From: Paenibacillus chibensis
GTDB taxonomy: Bacteria > Bacillota > Bacilli > Paenibacillales > Paenibacillaceae
Assembly (NCBI RefSeq): GCF_004001045.1
Contig: NZ_BIMK01000011.1
Span: 1 to 64,000 of the forward strand
DNA: 64,000 bases
Direction: 5' to 3'
In this document: positions 7,257-15,826 of the stretch, piece after piece
Layout: the number at the start of each line of letters is the position of its first letter
How positions within the stretch are numbered: position 1 is the first letter of the stretch
Program-made: the position numbers and the translations under genes
The notes under the pieces: model-generated
Told to the model about the DNA's origin: nothing
The model's input: only the letters and a program-made list of their open reading frames with translations
Databases searched by the model: none

Positions 7257-8093
7257 ATGTTTGAACAAAAAGTTTGGTTTATTACAGGAGCAGGGCGCGG
7301 TATGGGAGTTGATATGGCAAAAGCAGCCTTGGCAGCAGGTCATAAGGTCATCGCTACGGGTCGGAATACGGATAAAGTAACGAACGCGATCGGCAAAGCA
7401 GAAAATCTGCTCGTGGTGAAGCTGGACATTACCAATCTTGAGGAGTCCCAAGCCGCCGTCAAAGCAGGCGTAGATCGTTTCGGAACGATCGATGTACTGG
7501 TCAATAACGCCGCCAGCTTCTATGCGGGTTTCTTTGAAGAGCTGACTCCGGAGCAAATTCAAAAACAGCTCGACACCAACCTTATTGGGCCGATGAATGT
7601 CACAAGAGCCGTTCTTCCAGTTATGCGCAAAGCTCGTTCCGGTCATATTATTTCCATTTCTTCGCTCGCTGGCATCGTCGGGCAAGACTTCTGCGTTGCG
7701 TATTCCGCTTCCAAGTTTGGTCTTGAGGGCTGGATGGAGTCTCTTCATTTGGACGTTGCTCCATTCGGAATTCACACCACGATCGTTGAGCCAGGCTTCT
7801 TCCGTACAGCATTGTTGGAGCCGGAATCGACCCATTGGGCGGAGCTTAGCATTGGTGACTACGCGAAACGTACGGCAGAAACACGTTCGGCATGGGAATC
7901 CATGAACGGTAAACAAGCTGGTGATCCGTCCAAGCTTGCCCAGGCTCTTCTGACCATTGCCAGTGAGAAGCAGCCGCCACAACGCTGGATTGCCGGTGCC
8001 GATGCTGTTGCTGCAATTGAACAAAAGGTGAATGATCTTCAGAAACAGATGGATGCATATCGCGACTTATCGATGTCTCTCTCATTCGAATAA
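7257..8093 (+). CDS. Short-chain dehydrogenase/reductase (SDR)
   Basis: This 278-aa protein starts at ATG 7257 after GGAGGA with 7-nt spacing; the longer frame has no ribosome site. It is a classical SDR with the cofactor loop TGAGRGMG at about residues 11-18, followed by a basic residue after strand 2 (ATGRN) that suggests NADP(H). It also has the structural NNAA, the catalytic serine in ISISS, and the YSASK active-site Tyr/Lys. The PG motif follows (VEPGFFRT). The C-terminus is typical of SDRs acting on small carbonyl compounds. It lies 195 nt downstream of the cupin; the intervening sequence holds only short frames without support. Likely part of the TetR regulon; the substrate is unknown. 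Confidence 0.92.
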   Translation: MFEQKVWFITGAGRGMGVDMAKAALAAGHKVIATGRNTDKVTNAIGKAENLLVVKLDITNLEESQAAVKAGVDRFGTIDVLVNNAASFYAGFFEELTPEQIQKQLDTNLIGPMNVTRAVLPVMRKARSGHIISISSLAGIVGQDFCVAYSASKFGLEGWMESLHLDVAPFGIHTTIVEPGFFRTALLEPESTHWAELSIGDYAKRTAETRSAWESMNGKQAGDPSKLAQALLTIASEKQPPQRWIAGADAVAAIEQKVNDLQKQMDAYRDLSMSLSFE

Positions 8094-8138
8094 GTTAAGT
8101 TTTGGGATCGAATATTATAGGAGTATGTATGGAGGAAG

Positions 8139-9083
8139 CTATATCTTTTGATAGTGTTTTAATAGATTTTCCATTCGATCTTGAATGATTTGTTTTAACG
8201 AATCAGGTTTCACTGAAATTACATGATGGCCAAATTTCAAGAAGTAGTCTGCGATAAAATCCTCTTCTCCTGGTTGATAGAAGCCCTTAATAACGTTCCC
8301 CTCGCGGCTCTCTAATTTCATCGAAGGATAATGTTCTTTATAGAAAATATCCTGGGCATGTTCGGAAATCTCCACTTCAAAATCAATCCTATTCTCGGAA
8401 CGGTGAATGTCTAAGGAGCGGCTGATAAGTTCATCGACGGAAAAGGGAGAGTTCATGTCCTTTTCTTCGAAAAAGGTAATTCTGTCACATCTGAAAACGC
8501 GGTGTTTATTCGTAGTTAACTCGATTCCAGCAGCATACCATTGACCGAATTTGGCGGAAATTTTGAAAAATTGAACATCGTAACGTTTTTCTTGATTATT
8601 TTTGGCGTATTGAATTCTGCAGCTGCTCTCATGAAGAATGCTCTTGAGAATTTGATCTAAAAAACGGCTCACATGATGATGCGGATACATCTCAAATTGA
8701 AGGACTTTTTTCATGTTGCGAATCTGCTTGATTTGTTCTTTGGAGAGGCAGTTTTCAAACTTCTCTTGCAGCCGATTCACGCTTAAATGAAATGGCGTGG
8801 ATTGATAAGCTTCCAGCGTCAACATGGCAAAATACAGGGCATACACTTCATCCATCGTAAAAATAATGGGCGATAGCAGCCTGTTTTTCAACAAGCCATA
8901 TCGTCCATGTCTGCCTTGCTCCGAAAAAATGGGCATGCCCAATGCCTCCAATGAGCTGATATCGCGCAGAGCCGTGCTTTTTGAAATATGGTATTTATCC
9001 ATGAGGTCACGTAAATTAAAAAATTCCCTGCCGTTCAAGTATCTGATCATGTCGTTCAATCTTTCGGATTTCTTCACCGTCAT
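8139..9083 (-). CDS. WYL-domain transcriptional regulator (YafY/DeoR-like)
   Basis: This 314-aa protein has an N-terminal HTH_11-type winged helix at about residues 8-60 (LRDLMDKYHISKSTALRDI, then a GRHGRYGL wing). A helical linker follows, then a WYL sensor domain at about 140-230 (IQYAKNN, KFGQWYAAGIEL, HRVFRCDRITFF) and a C-terminal WCX-like extension ending in LKFGHHVISVKPDSL. WYL regulators sense small ligands or nucleic acids and control neighbouring genes. It is divergent from the VOC protein gene at 9179, with only 95 nt between starts, so that gene is the likely target. A TATAAT at 9124-9129 serves the plus side. Confidence 0.9.
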   Translation of the reverse strand: MTVKKSERLNDMIRYLNGREFFNLRDLMDKYHISKSTALRDISSLEALGMPIFSEQGRHGRYGLLKNRLLSPIIFTMDEVYALYFAMLTLEAYQSTPFHLSVNRLQEKFENCLSKEQIKQIRNMKKVLQFEMYPHHHVSRFLDQILKSILHESSCRIQYAKNNQEKRYDVQFFKISAKFGQWYAAGIELTTNKHRVFRCDRITFFEEKDMNSPFSVDELISRSLDIHRSENRIDFEVEISEHAQDIFYKEHYPSMKLESREGNVIKGFYQPGEEDFIADYFLKFGHHVISVKPDSLKQIIQDRMENLLKHYQKI

Positions 9084-9178
9084 TCTCCTTGGAAAGGTGT
9101 CAATATTTGAAGCCTTTCTATTCTATAATAAACTCAAGGCAGACATCAAATAACCGAATTCCAAAGGAGACGGATCCA

Positions 9179-9628
9179 ATGAGCGCAACGCTGGAAGTAG
9201 CTATTTTCTTATCCATGAACGGAAGAGCGAAAGAAGCACTCGCTTTTTACCAAAACCACTTTAATGCAGAGGTATCGTTGCTCGTTACCTATGAAGACAT
9301 TGCCAAGCGCGACAGTTCGCTGCAGCTTACGGATCAGAATAAGCATGATATTGCTCATTCTGTCCTATCTATCGGCAAAACCAAAATCATGCTGGCGGAA
9401 AGCCACATGGATACGGGAGAAAAATACACCGTTGGAAATAACACCTCACTGTGTATTCAAAGCGCAGACCTAGAAGAAATTGAACGTTTTTACAAGAGCT
9501 TGACCGCAGATGATCGGGTTCGAATCCTTGCTCCTTTATCCGGCAATGTGTTTAGCAAAGCATACGGCGTTATTGAAGACCCGTTCGGCATTCAAATCCA
9601 GTTGATGTATGATGATCGGTTGAAATAA
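9179..9628 (+). CDS. VOC/PhnB-like (glyoxalase-fold) protein
   Basis: This 149-aa protein starts at ATG 9179 after AAAGGAG with 9-nt spacing; the frame extends upstream but without a start site of that quality. It has the beta-alpha-beta-beta-beta repeats of the vicinal-oxygen-chelate fold, with PhnB-family traits: FLSMNGRAKEALAFYQNHF at the N-terminus, a middle IAHSVLSIGKTKIMLAES strand pair, and the closing YGVIEDPFGIQIQLM. Members of this family are often uncharacterised or act in antibiotic tolerance. Its divergent WYL regulator is the probable controller. No metal-binding histidine set is obvious, so enzymatic activity is uncertain. Confidence 0.88.
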   Translation: MSATLEVAIFLSMNGRAKEALAFYQNHFNAEVSLLVTYEDIAKRDSSLQLTDQNKHDIAHSVLSIGKTKIMLAESHMDTGEKYTVGNNTSLCIQSADLEEIERFYKSLTADDRVRILAPLSGNVFSKAYGVIEDPFGIQIQLMYDDRLK

Positions 9629-9720
9629 AACTTGCATATAACGAAGAAAATGAAATATTCATCAGTGATCGATAGAACTCGTTATGTATCGGTAGGACGC
9701 TTGTTTAAGACTCGATGATA

Positions 9721-10305
9721 TTATTTAGGCTTACCTGCTCTCCATTTAAATCCGCAGTTCATGCATCCATTGACGATTTCATTTCTTCCAACGAATCCGA
9801 CTAAAATGCTTACCGGCACGGATAAGCTCATGGATATCCAGCAGATAATGGCAACGATCGCAATGAAACCATCCATACCGCCACCAGCTGTGCCGCTTCC
9901 AGTACTGCTGCCAAGCTTCACGTTAGCGAAGAGCAGATAAGAGCCGAATATGCCGATTACAATAAGCACGAGTGGGAGCAAAAACATCGTTGCGAAAGTT
10001 TTGAACATCTTCGAAAAGCTGTAGCCTCTTTTGTTGGCGACGATTTGTTGTGATCTGCATTTACGACATGCGACCATCTGATTTCCTGAATTATTCGGAC
10101 GAGGTTCCGTTTTCCCGGATTGACCCGTTCTATGCTGGCTGCTTTGGGGAACGGGTGACCGGGATTGACTGCCGGCTGTTCTCGCAGCTTGGCCAGTCCC
10201 GGTTCTATTGGTATACGGTGTTGCAGGTCTTGGCGTTTTTTGCATGGATATGCGGCTCCTTTTTGTCGATAAATTGTTAGAATAGCTGTATTCAAATTTC
10301 GGCAA
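9721..10305 (-). CDS. Membrane protein with split zinc ribbon
   Basis: This 194-aa protein starts at TTG 10305, 13 nt after AAGGAGG. The first 80 residues are a low-complexity tail rich in Ser, Thr, Pro, Gln and Arg. CRKCRSQQIVANKRGYSF (about 80-97) gives the first CxxC. Two hydrophobic segments follow (about 105-127 and 145-170), and GCMNCGFKWRAGKPK ends the protein with a second CxxC. The two CxxC knuckles, separated in sequence by the membrane hairpin, would form one zinc ribbon on the inside. Short relatives with CxxC-KRGYS and CLNCG-W-PGK are common and uncharacterised in Bacillales; the long N-terminal tail is unusual. No role can be assigned. Confidence 0.75.
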   Translation of the reverse strand: MPKFEYSYSNNLSTKRSRISMQKTPRPATPYTNRTGTGQAARTAGSQSRSPVPQSSQHRTGQSGKTEPRPNNSGNQMVACRKCRSQQIVANKRGYSFSKMFKTFATMFLLPLVLIVIGIFGSYLLFANVKLGSSTGSGTAGGGMDGFIAIVAIICWISMSLSVPVSILVGFVGRNEIVNGCMNCGFKWRAGKPK

Positions 10306-10385
10306 GGTTTTCCAAAATCCTCCTTAAAGTCCCCCTCGTTCACATATAGAATGGGGGCAAGTGAAATGGAAAAGACCATACCAAC

Positions 10386-10418
10386 AAGAGGCTGCCTCCA
10401 TAATGGAGACAGCCTCTT
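10386..10418 (-). terminator. Probable terminator of the guanine deaminase-permease operon
   Basis: AAGAGGCTG (10386-10394) pairs with CAGCCTCTT (10410-10418), and CTCCA/TGGAG (10396-10400, 10404-10408) continues the stem after one mismatch, with a 3-nt loop. It lies 30 nt past the permease stop on the minus strand. The T-run is poor, so strength is uncertain. Confidence 0.6.
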
Positions 10419-10447
10419 CTATTACGGAGCAGGAATCCTGGATTCCA

Positions 10448-11815
10448 TTATCTCCGGCGCGGCAATAGCTTATTCAATAGAATCGCTGCCAGCGAAGCGG
10501 CCAGAATCGGCGAACCGAGCAAATACTGCACGAACGTAGGCAGGGAATACAAGAAATCCTTCGGAATGAGCACCAGCGCCAGGGTCAGAATCATCGGCAC
10601 GGCAACGACGTACATTTCTTTTTCACCGATTTTCTCGTTTTTCATGACCTGAATGCCGTTAATCGCGATAATGCCGCACACGATGGTGAATACGCCGCCG
10701 ATGACCGCGGTAGGAATGGAAGAAATCAGTGCCGCCAGTTTGCCTGAGCATCCGAAGAGGACAAACCATCCGCCGACGGCCAGAAAAACACGGCGGCTCG
10801 CAATGCCAGTGATGGAAATGATGCCTGCATTCGTCGAATATCCGGTTACTGGCGTCGAACCGAGTACGGCAGCGATCAGACAGCTGATGCCTTCACCGAT
10901 GACACCGCGGTTAATGTTCTTCTCGCTTAATGGTTTATCGATCACGTTACTGACGGCGAACCATGTGCCTGTGGTTTCTGCCAGCAGGACGAGATAAATA
11001 ATGATCATGGTGACGATTGCCGAAAAGTTGAACGAAAAGCCGAAATCGGCAAACGGCATCTGAGGCATGCTGAACCATCTGGCCTTGGATACGGCCGAGA
11101 AATCCAGGACGCCCATGAAATTGGCCGCAATGCAGCCGGCAACGAGCGCGATCATGACGGACATAATCCGAAAGATGGATCCTTTGCGCGGGATGAGCGA
11201 ACCGAGAATGACGAACAGGATAAGCACAGCGCCCGAGATCAGGGCTAAGAGTACGTTTTGATTCATCGTCGCGTCAGCGGCGCCGTAGATGTTGTCCCGT
11301 ATGGCAACAGGCAATAATGACAGTCCGACAATGAAGATAATCGTACCTCCGACAATCGGCGGAATCAAGGATTTGACGATTTTGTTGAAAAAGCCGGTAA
11401 AGCCCAAAATAATGACCAGCACCGCGCCAATCAGGCTTGCGCCAAGCACGGAATTCCAGCCTAGCTGCCCGCCGCCGCTAGCGGCATAAATGCTCACAAT
11501 GGCACCCAGCGGTACATAGGAAGGACCTTGGGCGATCGGCAGCTTCATGCAAAAATACGTTTGTACGATCGTTGCCAGACCGGCTGCGATAAACGTCGAT
11601 TGAATCAAAGCGCTGGACTGGCCCGATTGCAAACCGATCAACATGGCGATCAGGAAAGGCACGACATAAACGTCCATAGCCAGTACATGCTGTAAGCCGA
11701 GAAGGATGGACTTGGCGGCCGATACCTTTTCATCGGGTAAAACCGTTAATTGCTGTGGTTCGGATTGCAATGGAAGTTCCTGCTTGTCTGCTTGCGTAAT
11801 CACTCGGATGGACAC
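10448..11815 (-). CDS. NCS2-family purine/xanthine/uracil permease
   Basis: This 455-aa protein has about 12-14 membrane segments and belongs to the nucleobase:cation symporter-2 family. Hallmarks are GLQHVLAMDVYVVPFLIAML at about 38-57 with the family histidine, QGPSYVPLGA in the first half, and the substrate motif region LLAETTGTWFAVS with the conserved acidic residue. It imports a nucleobase with protons. The frame opens at GTG 11815, but the in-frame GTG 11803 has a better-spaced AGAGG and may be the real start. It is 24 nt downstream of the guanine deaminase gene in the same orientation, so guanine, xanthine or hypoxanthine is the likely substrate. Confidence 0.92.
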   Translation of the reverse strand: MSIRVITQADKQELPLQSEPQQLTVLPDEKVSAAKSILLGLQHVLAMDVYVVPFLIAMLIGLQSGQSSALIQSTFIAAGLATIVQTYFCMKLPIAQGPSYVPLGAIVSIYAASGGGQLGWNSVLGASLIGAVLVIILGFTGFFNKIVKSLIPPIVGGTIIFIVGLSLLPVAIRDNIYGAADATMNQNVLLALISGAVLILFVILGSLIPRKGSIFRIMSVMIALVAGCIAANFMGVLDFSAVSKARWFSMPQMPFADFGFSFNFSAIVTMIIIYLVLLAETTGTWFAVSNVIDKPLSEKNINRGVIGEGISCLIAAVLGSTPVTGYSTNAGIISITGIASRRVFLAVGGWFVLFGCSGKLAALISSIPTAVIGGVFTIVCGIIAINGIQVMKNEKIGEKEMYVVAVPMILTLALVLIPKDFLYSLPTFVQYLLGSPILAASLAAILLNKLLPRRR

Positions 11816-11839
11816 CTCTGATGGTTTATTTTTTCAATT

Positions 11840-13204
11840 CTAACGCGAATGCACTCTTTCGCCCTGCACCCATACTTCGCGAATGTTTTCCGGACGTACG
11901 AGATACAGTATTTTTTGGAACACATCCTCTAACGCTTCCTTGTCATCAAAAATCGGCAATTTGGCGGATGGCAGCTTCGTATCGATAATCTGCACATCCC
12001 ACGCGAATTTTTCCTCGATACGCCCGATCGGAAGGCTTAAGCTCTCACCCCCGCCGGCCGTCGCGAGATAGAACGCTTCATGAACCGTGATACGTGATCC
12101 AGGTACGCCGCGTTCTTGGGCAGGCAGGGAGGTGTTCACTCCATCCTCGAGCATGCGCGACGAAATGACCGCTTGTCTGATGTTATCGAACAGACTGGGC
12201 GAGAAGCCCCCGGAAATATCCGAGCCGAGTCCAATCTCGACGCCTTTTGCATGGAAATGGGCGATCGGAATGACGCTGTTGGCAAAGTATGCGTTGGAAA
12301 TCGGGCAATGGGCAACCGCGGTTCCGGTTTCAGCGAATAGCTCCGCATCGGGGTCATCCAGGAAGTTGCAATGCGCCATGACCGATTTGTCACGGAGCAG
12401 GCCAAAGTCATGCAAGGCAAAGGCGTCGTTTTTATCGAACCGGTCTTTGACATAGCCATGCGCCCAATCGCTTTCGCTGCAGTGCGATTGAACATACGTA
12501 TCATATTTGTCAGCCAGCTCGCCCAAGCCTTTTAAGGCCTCATCCGTGCAGCTTGGAATGAACCTCGGGGTCACGACCGGATATACTCCTTGCTTCGTCG
12601 TTTTGGCCAATTCTTTGACGGCTAGAATGAATTCCTCCGTATCCGCCAGTGCGGTAGGGGTATCCGCGTCTCGATAGAAATCAGGATTCTGCTGCGGATC
12701 ATCCATGACGACTTTTCCCACGAGTCCGCGTTGACCTTTATGGGCACATATTTCGGCCAGCAGGAGACTGGCTTCTTTATGCACCGTCGCAAAATAGAGT
12801 GCCGTGGTTGTCCCGTTCGCAAGCAATGTGCTTACCACTTCATCGTAGATGGCTTTTGCAAAATCCAGATCCGCGAATTTGGATTCCAGAGGAAAGGTAT
12901 ACGTATTTAACCAGTCATAGAGCGGAATGTCGAGTGCCGTCCCTGATTGCGCCCATTGAGGTGCGTGCACATGCAAGTCGATAAAACCAGGCAGGAGGTA
13001 TTGCCCTTCCGCTAATGAATGGAAATGGTTTTTGTCCTGATACGCATCTAGCAGAAGTGGATAGTCAGGTTCATCCGGTGCCACGATTTTTTCAATCGTC
13101 CCGTCCGAATGGATACAAAAGAGATGATCCTTCAGGATTTGAATTTCTTTGGGGGATTTGCTGGTGAATGCAGTGCCTCGGAATATTTGCTTATAATTTT
13201 TCAT
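11840..13204 (-). CDS. guaD: Guanine deaminase (amidohydrolase type)
   Basis: This 454-aa protein is an amidohydrolase-superfamily TIM barrel. The metal motif FIDLHVHAPQWAQSG at about residues 74-88 carries HxH. YPLLLDAYQD precedes it, and VQSHCSESDWAHGY, AHCNFLDD and LGSDISGG supply the remaining metal and catalytic residues. The SGTALDIPLYDWLNTYTFP stretch is typical of guanine deaminases of the E. coli GuaD kind, unlike the small cytidine-deaminase-type GuaD of Bacillus subtilis. It converts guanine to xanthine plus ammonia in the cytoplasm. It is the first gene of a two-gene operon with the NCS2 permease. No purine riboswitch was seen upstream; a 10-bp inverted repeat at 13221-13288 may be regulatory. 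Confidence 0.93.
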   Translation of the reverse strand: MKNYKQIFRGTAFTSKSPKEIQILKDHLFCIHSDGTIEKIVAPDEPDYPLLLDAYQDKNHFHSLAEGQYLLPGFIDLHVHAPQWAQSGTALDIPLYDWLNTYTFPLESKFADLDFAKAIYDEVVSTLLANGTTTALYFATVHKEASLLLAEICAHKGQRGLVGKVVMDDPQQNPDFYRDADTPTALADTEEFILAVKELAKTTKQGVYPVVTPRFIPSCTDEALKGLGELADKYDTYVQSHCSESDWAHGYVKDRFDKNDAFALHDFGLLRDKSVMAHCNFLDDPDAELFAETGTAVAHCPISNAYFANSVIPIAHFHAKGVEIGLGSDISGGFSPSLFDNIRQAVISSRMLEDGVNTSLPAQERGVPGSRITVHEAFYLATAGGGESLSLPIGRIEEKFAWDVQIIDTKLPSAKLPIFDDKEALEDVFQKILYLVRPENIREVWVQGERVHSR

Positions 13205-13220
13205 TTTACCCGCCTTAATG

Positions 13221-13288
13221 TTCGTCTTTTAAGATGTATTTGTAATTATAATTCGTAAAGATAGACAAGTCCATACTGAAAAGACGAA
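13221..13288 (-). promoter_or_regulatory. Widely spaced inverted repeat upstream of guaD
   Basis: TTCGTCTTTT (13221-13230) and AAAAGACGAA (13279-13288) form a perfect 10-bp inverted repeat separated by 48 nt. A small palindrome AATTATAATT (13244-13253) lies between them, all within 90 nt of the guaD start. It could pair in the leader transcript or be two operator halves. Function is inferred from position only. Confidence 0.4.
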
Positions 13289-13478
13289 TAAATACAAAAT
13301 AGCATTTCAAAGGGGCTATGAATATGGAAGGCGGGGAGCATTCGCATAAAATTAAAATTGATGAAATCGATGGAATATAATGTAATAAAAACGTCATAAT
13401 CTATCTAATTCCAATACTTTACAATTGTCGAATGATAGATAATAATTAACAAATATACAATATATTGCGAGGTGCTCT

Positions 13479-14609
13479 ATGAATCCGGTTTATATCACGA
13501 GTATAGGCAAGTTTCTGCCCGGCGCTCCGGTAAGCAATGATGAAATCGAGGACTATCTCGGCAAAATTGGAGGGAAGTCTTCCAAAACGAAGCGGATCAT
13601 TCTGGAAAAGAATCAAATCAAGTATCGTTACTATGCGATGGATCAAGAGCAAAGGAGCTTGTACTCCAACGCGGAAATGGCCTCCCGTGCGATTGGCGAT
13701 GCTTTTGAACGACATGGCAACATCACCGCCGATGACATCGGTTTCCTGGCGACGGGAACGACTCGAGGCGATGTGCTTCTGCCTGGCTTTGCCAGCATGG
13801 TACATGCGGAAGCGGGTTTACCCGTCATGGAGATCGCTTCGCATTCCGGATTATGCGCAAGCGGCATGCAAGCGCTCAAAAATGCTTTTGTACATATCAA
13901 ATCCGGTGAGCACGAAGCTGCTATCGCCTGCGCCAGCGAGTTTTTGAGCCGTGAATTCAAACATACCAAATTCGAAGCCCAAGGCATGACGAGCCGCGTT
14001 CCCTTCGATACCGATTTCTTGCGTTTTATGCTGTCGGACGGATCGGGTGCGGCGATTTTGCAGAACAAGCCTTCCTCAACGGGGCTCTCACTGCGGATCG
14101 AGTGGATTGATAACAAGTCGTATGCGAATCAATACGATGTGTGCATGTATTCGGGACTCAGCAAAGAGGACGGTTATCGCTCCTGGCTGGACTACCCTTC
14201 GATTCATGAGGCTGCGGATCACGGAGCGCTCAATATGAAGCAGGATGTCAGATTGGTCAATGAAATCACCAAGGTGGGGACGGATCGGTTTTTGGAGCTC
14301 GTGAAGGAAGGACGGCTGAACCCTGAGGAGATTGATTGGATGGTTTGCCACTACTCCTCGCATTTTTTCAAGGAAGAGATATTCCGGCTGCTTGCCGAAG
14401 CGGGAGTGGTCATCCCGGATGAAAAATGGTTTACCAACCTGTACACCAAAGGCAATACGGCGGCGGCTTCCATCTATATCATGCTGGAGGAGATCTTTAA
14501 CGAAGGACATCTTGCCGAGGGCCAGCAAGTGGTGTGCGTCGTTCCTGAAAGCGGTAGATTCCAAGCGTCTACGATGCTCTTGACCGTGGTGGGACCAAGG
14601 GCTGAATAA
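13479..14609 (+). CDS. FabH/DarB-like ketosynthase III
   Basis: This 376-aa protein starts at ATG 13479 after GCGAGGTG. It is a thiolase-fold ketosynthase with the catalytic triad visible: Cys in SGLCASGMQAL (about residue 125), His in VCHYSSHFF (about 288), Asn in TKGNTAAASIYIM (about 326). The N-terminus (YITSIGKFLPGAPVSNDEI, then RYYAMD) is closer to the StlD/DarB ketosynthases, which make dialkylresorcinols and stilbenes, than to housekeeping FabH. No aromatase, ACP or other biosynthetic gene is next to it. It therefore could condense acyl and 3-ketoacyl units in an unknown pathway or be a FabH variant. It stands alone in a monocistronic setting with a terminator at 14685. Confidence 0.8.
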   Translation: MNPVYITSIGKFLPGAPVSNDEIEDYLGKIGGKSSKTKRIILEKNQIKYRYYAMDQEQRSLYSNAEMASRAIGDAFERHGNITADDIGFLATGTTRGDVLLPGFASMVHAEAGLPVMEIASHSGLCASGMQALKNAFVHIKSGEHEAAIACASEFLSREFKHTKFEAQGMTSRVPFDTDFLRFMLSDGSGAAILQNKPSSTGLSLRIEWIDNKSYANQYDVCMYSGLSKEDGYRSWLDYPSIHEAADHGALNMKQDVRLVNEITKVGTDRFLELVKEGRLNPEEIDWMVCHYSSHFFKEEIFRLLAEAGVVIPDEKWFTNLYTKGNTAAASIYIMLEEIFNEGHLAEGQQVVCVVPESGRFQASTMLLTVVGPRAE

Positions 14610-14684
14610 ATAGAGAAAGCAAGGGCTCGATGCTTTTGAAAAAGGGACTGGAACTCGATTAGCCTAGTTTCGAATAATTAATCC

Positions 14685-14714
14685 AAAGGCACAAGACGCT
14701 TGTGCCTTTTTTTC
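14685..14714. terminator. Bidirectional terminator between ketosynthase and GNAT genes
   Basis: AAAGGCACAAG (14685-14695) pairs perfectly with CTTGTGCCTTT (14699-14709) across a 3-nt loop, with a T-run after it on the plus strand and the mirrored A-run before it. It serves the converging genes ending at 14609 and 14719. Confidence 0.93.
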
Positions 14715-14718
14715 GCTG

Positions 14719-15138
14719 CTAAAGATCCTTTTTTAAATAATAGTGCGTAAAGCCTCCGGCATTCTCAATCGTCCCATAGACGACAAATCCTTGCTTTTGA
14801 TAGAAATCCAGTGCTTGAAAGCTTAAGGTATCGAGCTTGATAAAATCGCATTGTGCCGCTTTGGCGATGCTTTCCGCCTCGGATACAAGCTTGGTTCCAT
14901 ATCCGCTTTTTCGCAGCCGTTCATCCACGAACAAATACTCAATCTCCATCCAGTTCCAGCATATTTCGCCGGTGATTCCCCCGAAAATTTGGCCCGCGGC
15001 ATCTTTTAAATACAGCTGTACCTCCTGGTATCTGCCTTTGAATTCATCCGGGAAATGCATCAAGTTAAACTGGATCATTTGGTTGACGACGTAATTTTTG
15101 TCCTCGGTATCGGAGGTCCTGGAGATATACAGTTCCAT
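14719..15138 (-). CDS. GNAT-family N-acetyltransferase
   Basis: This 139-aa protein is counted from ATG 15138 (MELYISRTSD), 12 nt after AAGGAG; the longer upstream frame lacks support. It has the GNAT order: a strand-rich N-terminus, IFGGITGEICWNWMEIEYLF, the acetyl-CoA loop VDERLRKSGYGTKLVSEAE (R-K-S-G-Y-G in place of the usual Q/RxxGxG/A), and IKLDTLSFQALDFYQKQGF near the end. This variant resembles small GNATs annotated without substrate in Bacillales. It is divergent from the DUF1801 gene, with starts 170 nt apart. No substrate is inferred. Confidence 0.88.
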   Translation of the reverse strand: MELYISRTSDTEDKNYVVNQMIQFNLMHFPDEFKGRYQEVQLYLKDAAGQIFGGITGEICWNWMEIEYLFVDERLRKSGYGTKLVSEAESIAKAAQCDFIKLDTLSFQALDFYQKQGFVVYGTIENAGGFTHYYLKKDL

Positions 15139-15307
15139 AAGTTTGCAGCGCTCCTTTCGTTCTCTGACGCAAATGGTTTTGTCACTTTCCTGATGTATAA
15201 TGTAATCAATGTAATCACACCATGCGAAGTGCAAAGCATAAAACACTTTCGATAAGCACGTCAACATTCCCGGCGTGTCCAGATGAATCAACAAGGGAGC
15301 TGAACCC

Positions 15308-15724
15308 ATGAACGACAAGAAAACAGTTTACGGATCGATCGACGAGTATATCGCTGCGTTTCCGCTTGACGTGCGGGATATCCTCCAAACGCTGAGACGG
15401 GTGATTCAAGAATCGGCGCCGAAGGCGAAGGAAAAGATCAGCTACCAGATGCCGACGTTTGAGCTTCACGGTAATCTCGTGCATTTTGCCGCTTTTAAAC
15501 ACCATATCGGTTTTTATCCTGCATCGGGCGGTGTTGAGGAATTTCGGGAGGAAATCAAGGCATACCATACGTCAAAAGGGACCATTCAGTTCCCGTACGA
15601 TCAGCCGCTTCCGGTTGAGCTGATACGCCGCATCGTTGCATTCAGGGCCGAGCGTAATCTTGAGAAAGCCGAAAATAAAAAGAAGAAGATGAAGCAACAA
15701 AAAGACAAGCCGACGACCCTTTAA
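15308..15724 (+). CDS. DUF1801 (YdhG-like) protein
   Basis: This 138-aa protein starts at ATG 15308 after AAGGGAGC. It matches the small DUF1801/YdhG fold: SIDEYIAAFPLDVRDILQTL at the N-terminus, the family core KAKEKISYQMPTFELHG at about 43-59, then HHIGFYPASGG and KGTIQFPYDQPLP. The last 25 residues are a lysine-rich tail (NKKKKMKQQKDK) that goes beyond the usual end and may bind nucleic acid. The family has an iron-chaperone-like fold but no settled function. It is convergent with the diguanylate cyclase, which ends at 15827. Confidence 0.9.
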   Translation: MNDKKTVYGSIDEYIAAFPLDVRDILQTLRRVIQESAPKAKEKISYQMPTFELHGNLVHFAAFKHHIGFYPASGGVEEFREEIKAYHTSKGTIQFPYDQPLPVELIRRIVAFRAERNLEKAENKKKKMKQQKDKPTTL

Positions 15725-15826
15725 TGCTTCAGCGGTTCGGCCTGTCTATTTTTCCTGTAAAACGATGCTCAATCCATAATGAAATAATTATGTAGGTATG
15801 CATTTTTGCACATGATGTATGAAACT

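Noticed and set aside
7091..7264. Short frames between cupin and SDR genes
   Set aside because: A TTG-started 57-residue frame and a second frame ending at 7214 look faintly protein-like, but no family could be recognised and there is no convincing start; possibly scars of a lost gene.
13205..13478. Purine riboswitch upstream of guanine deaminase
   Set aside because: The conserved purine-aptamer junction and loop sequences are absent; only an inverted repeat and small palindromes are present.
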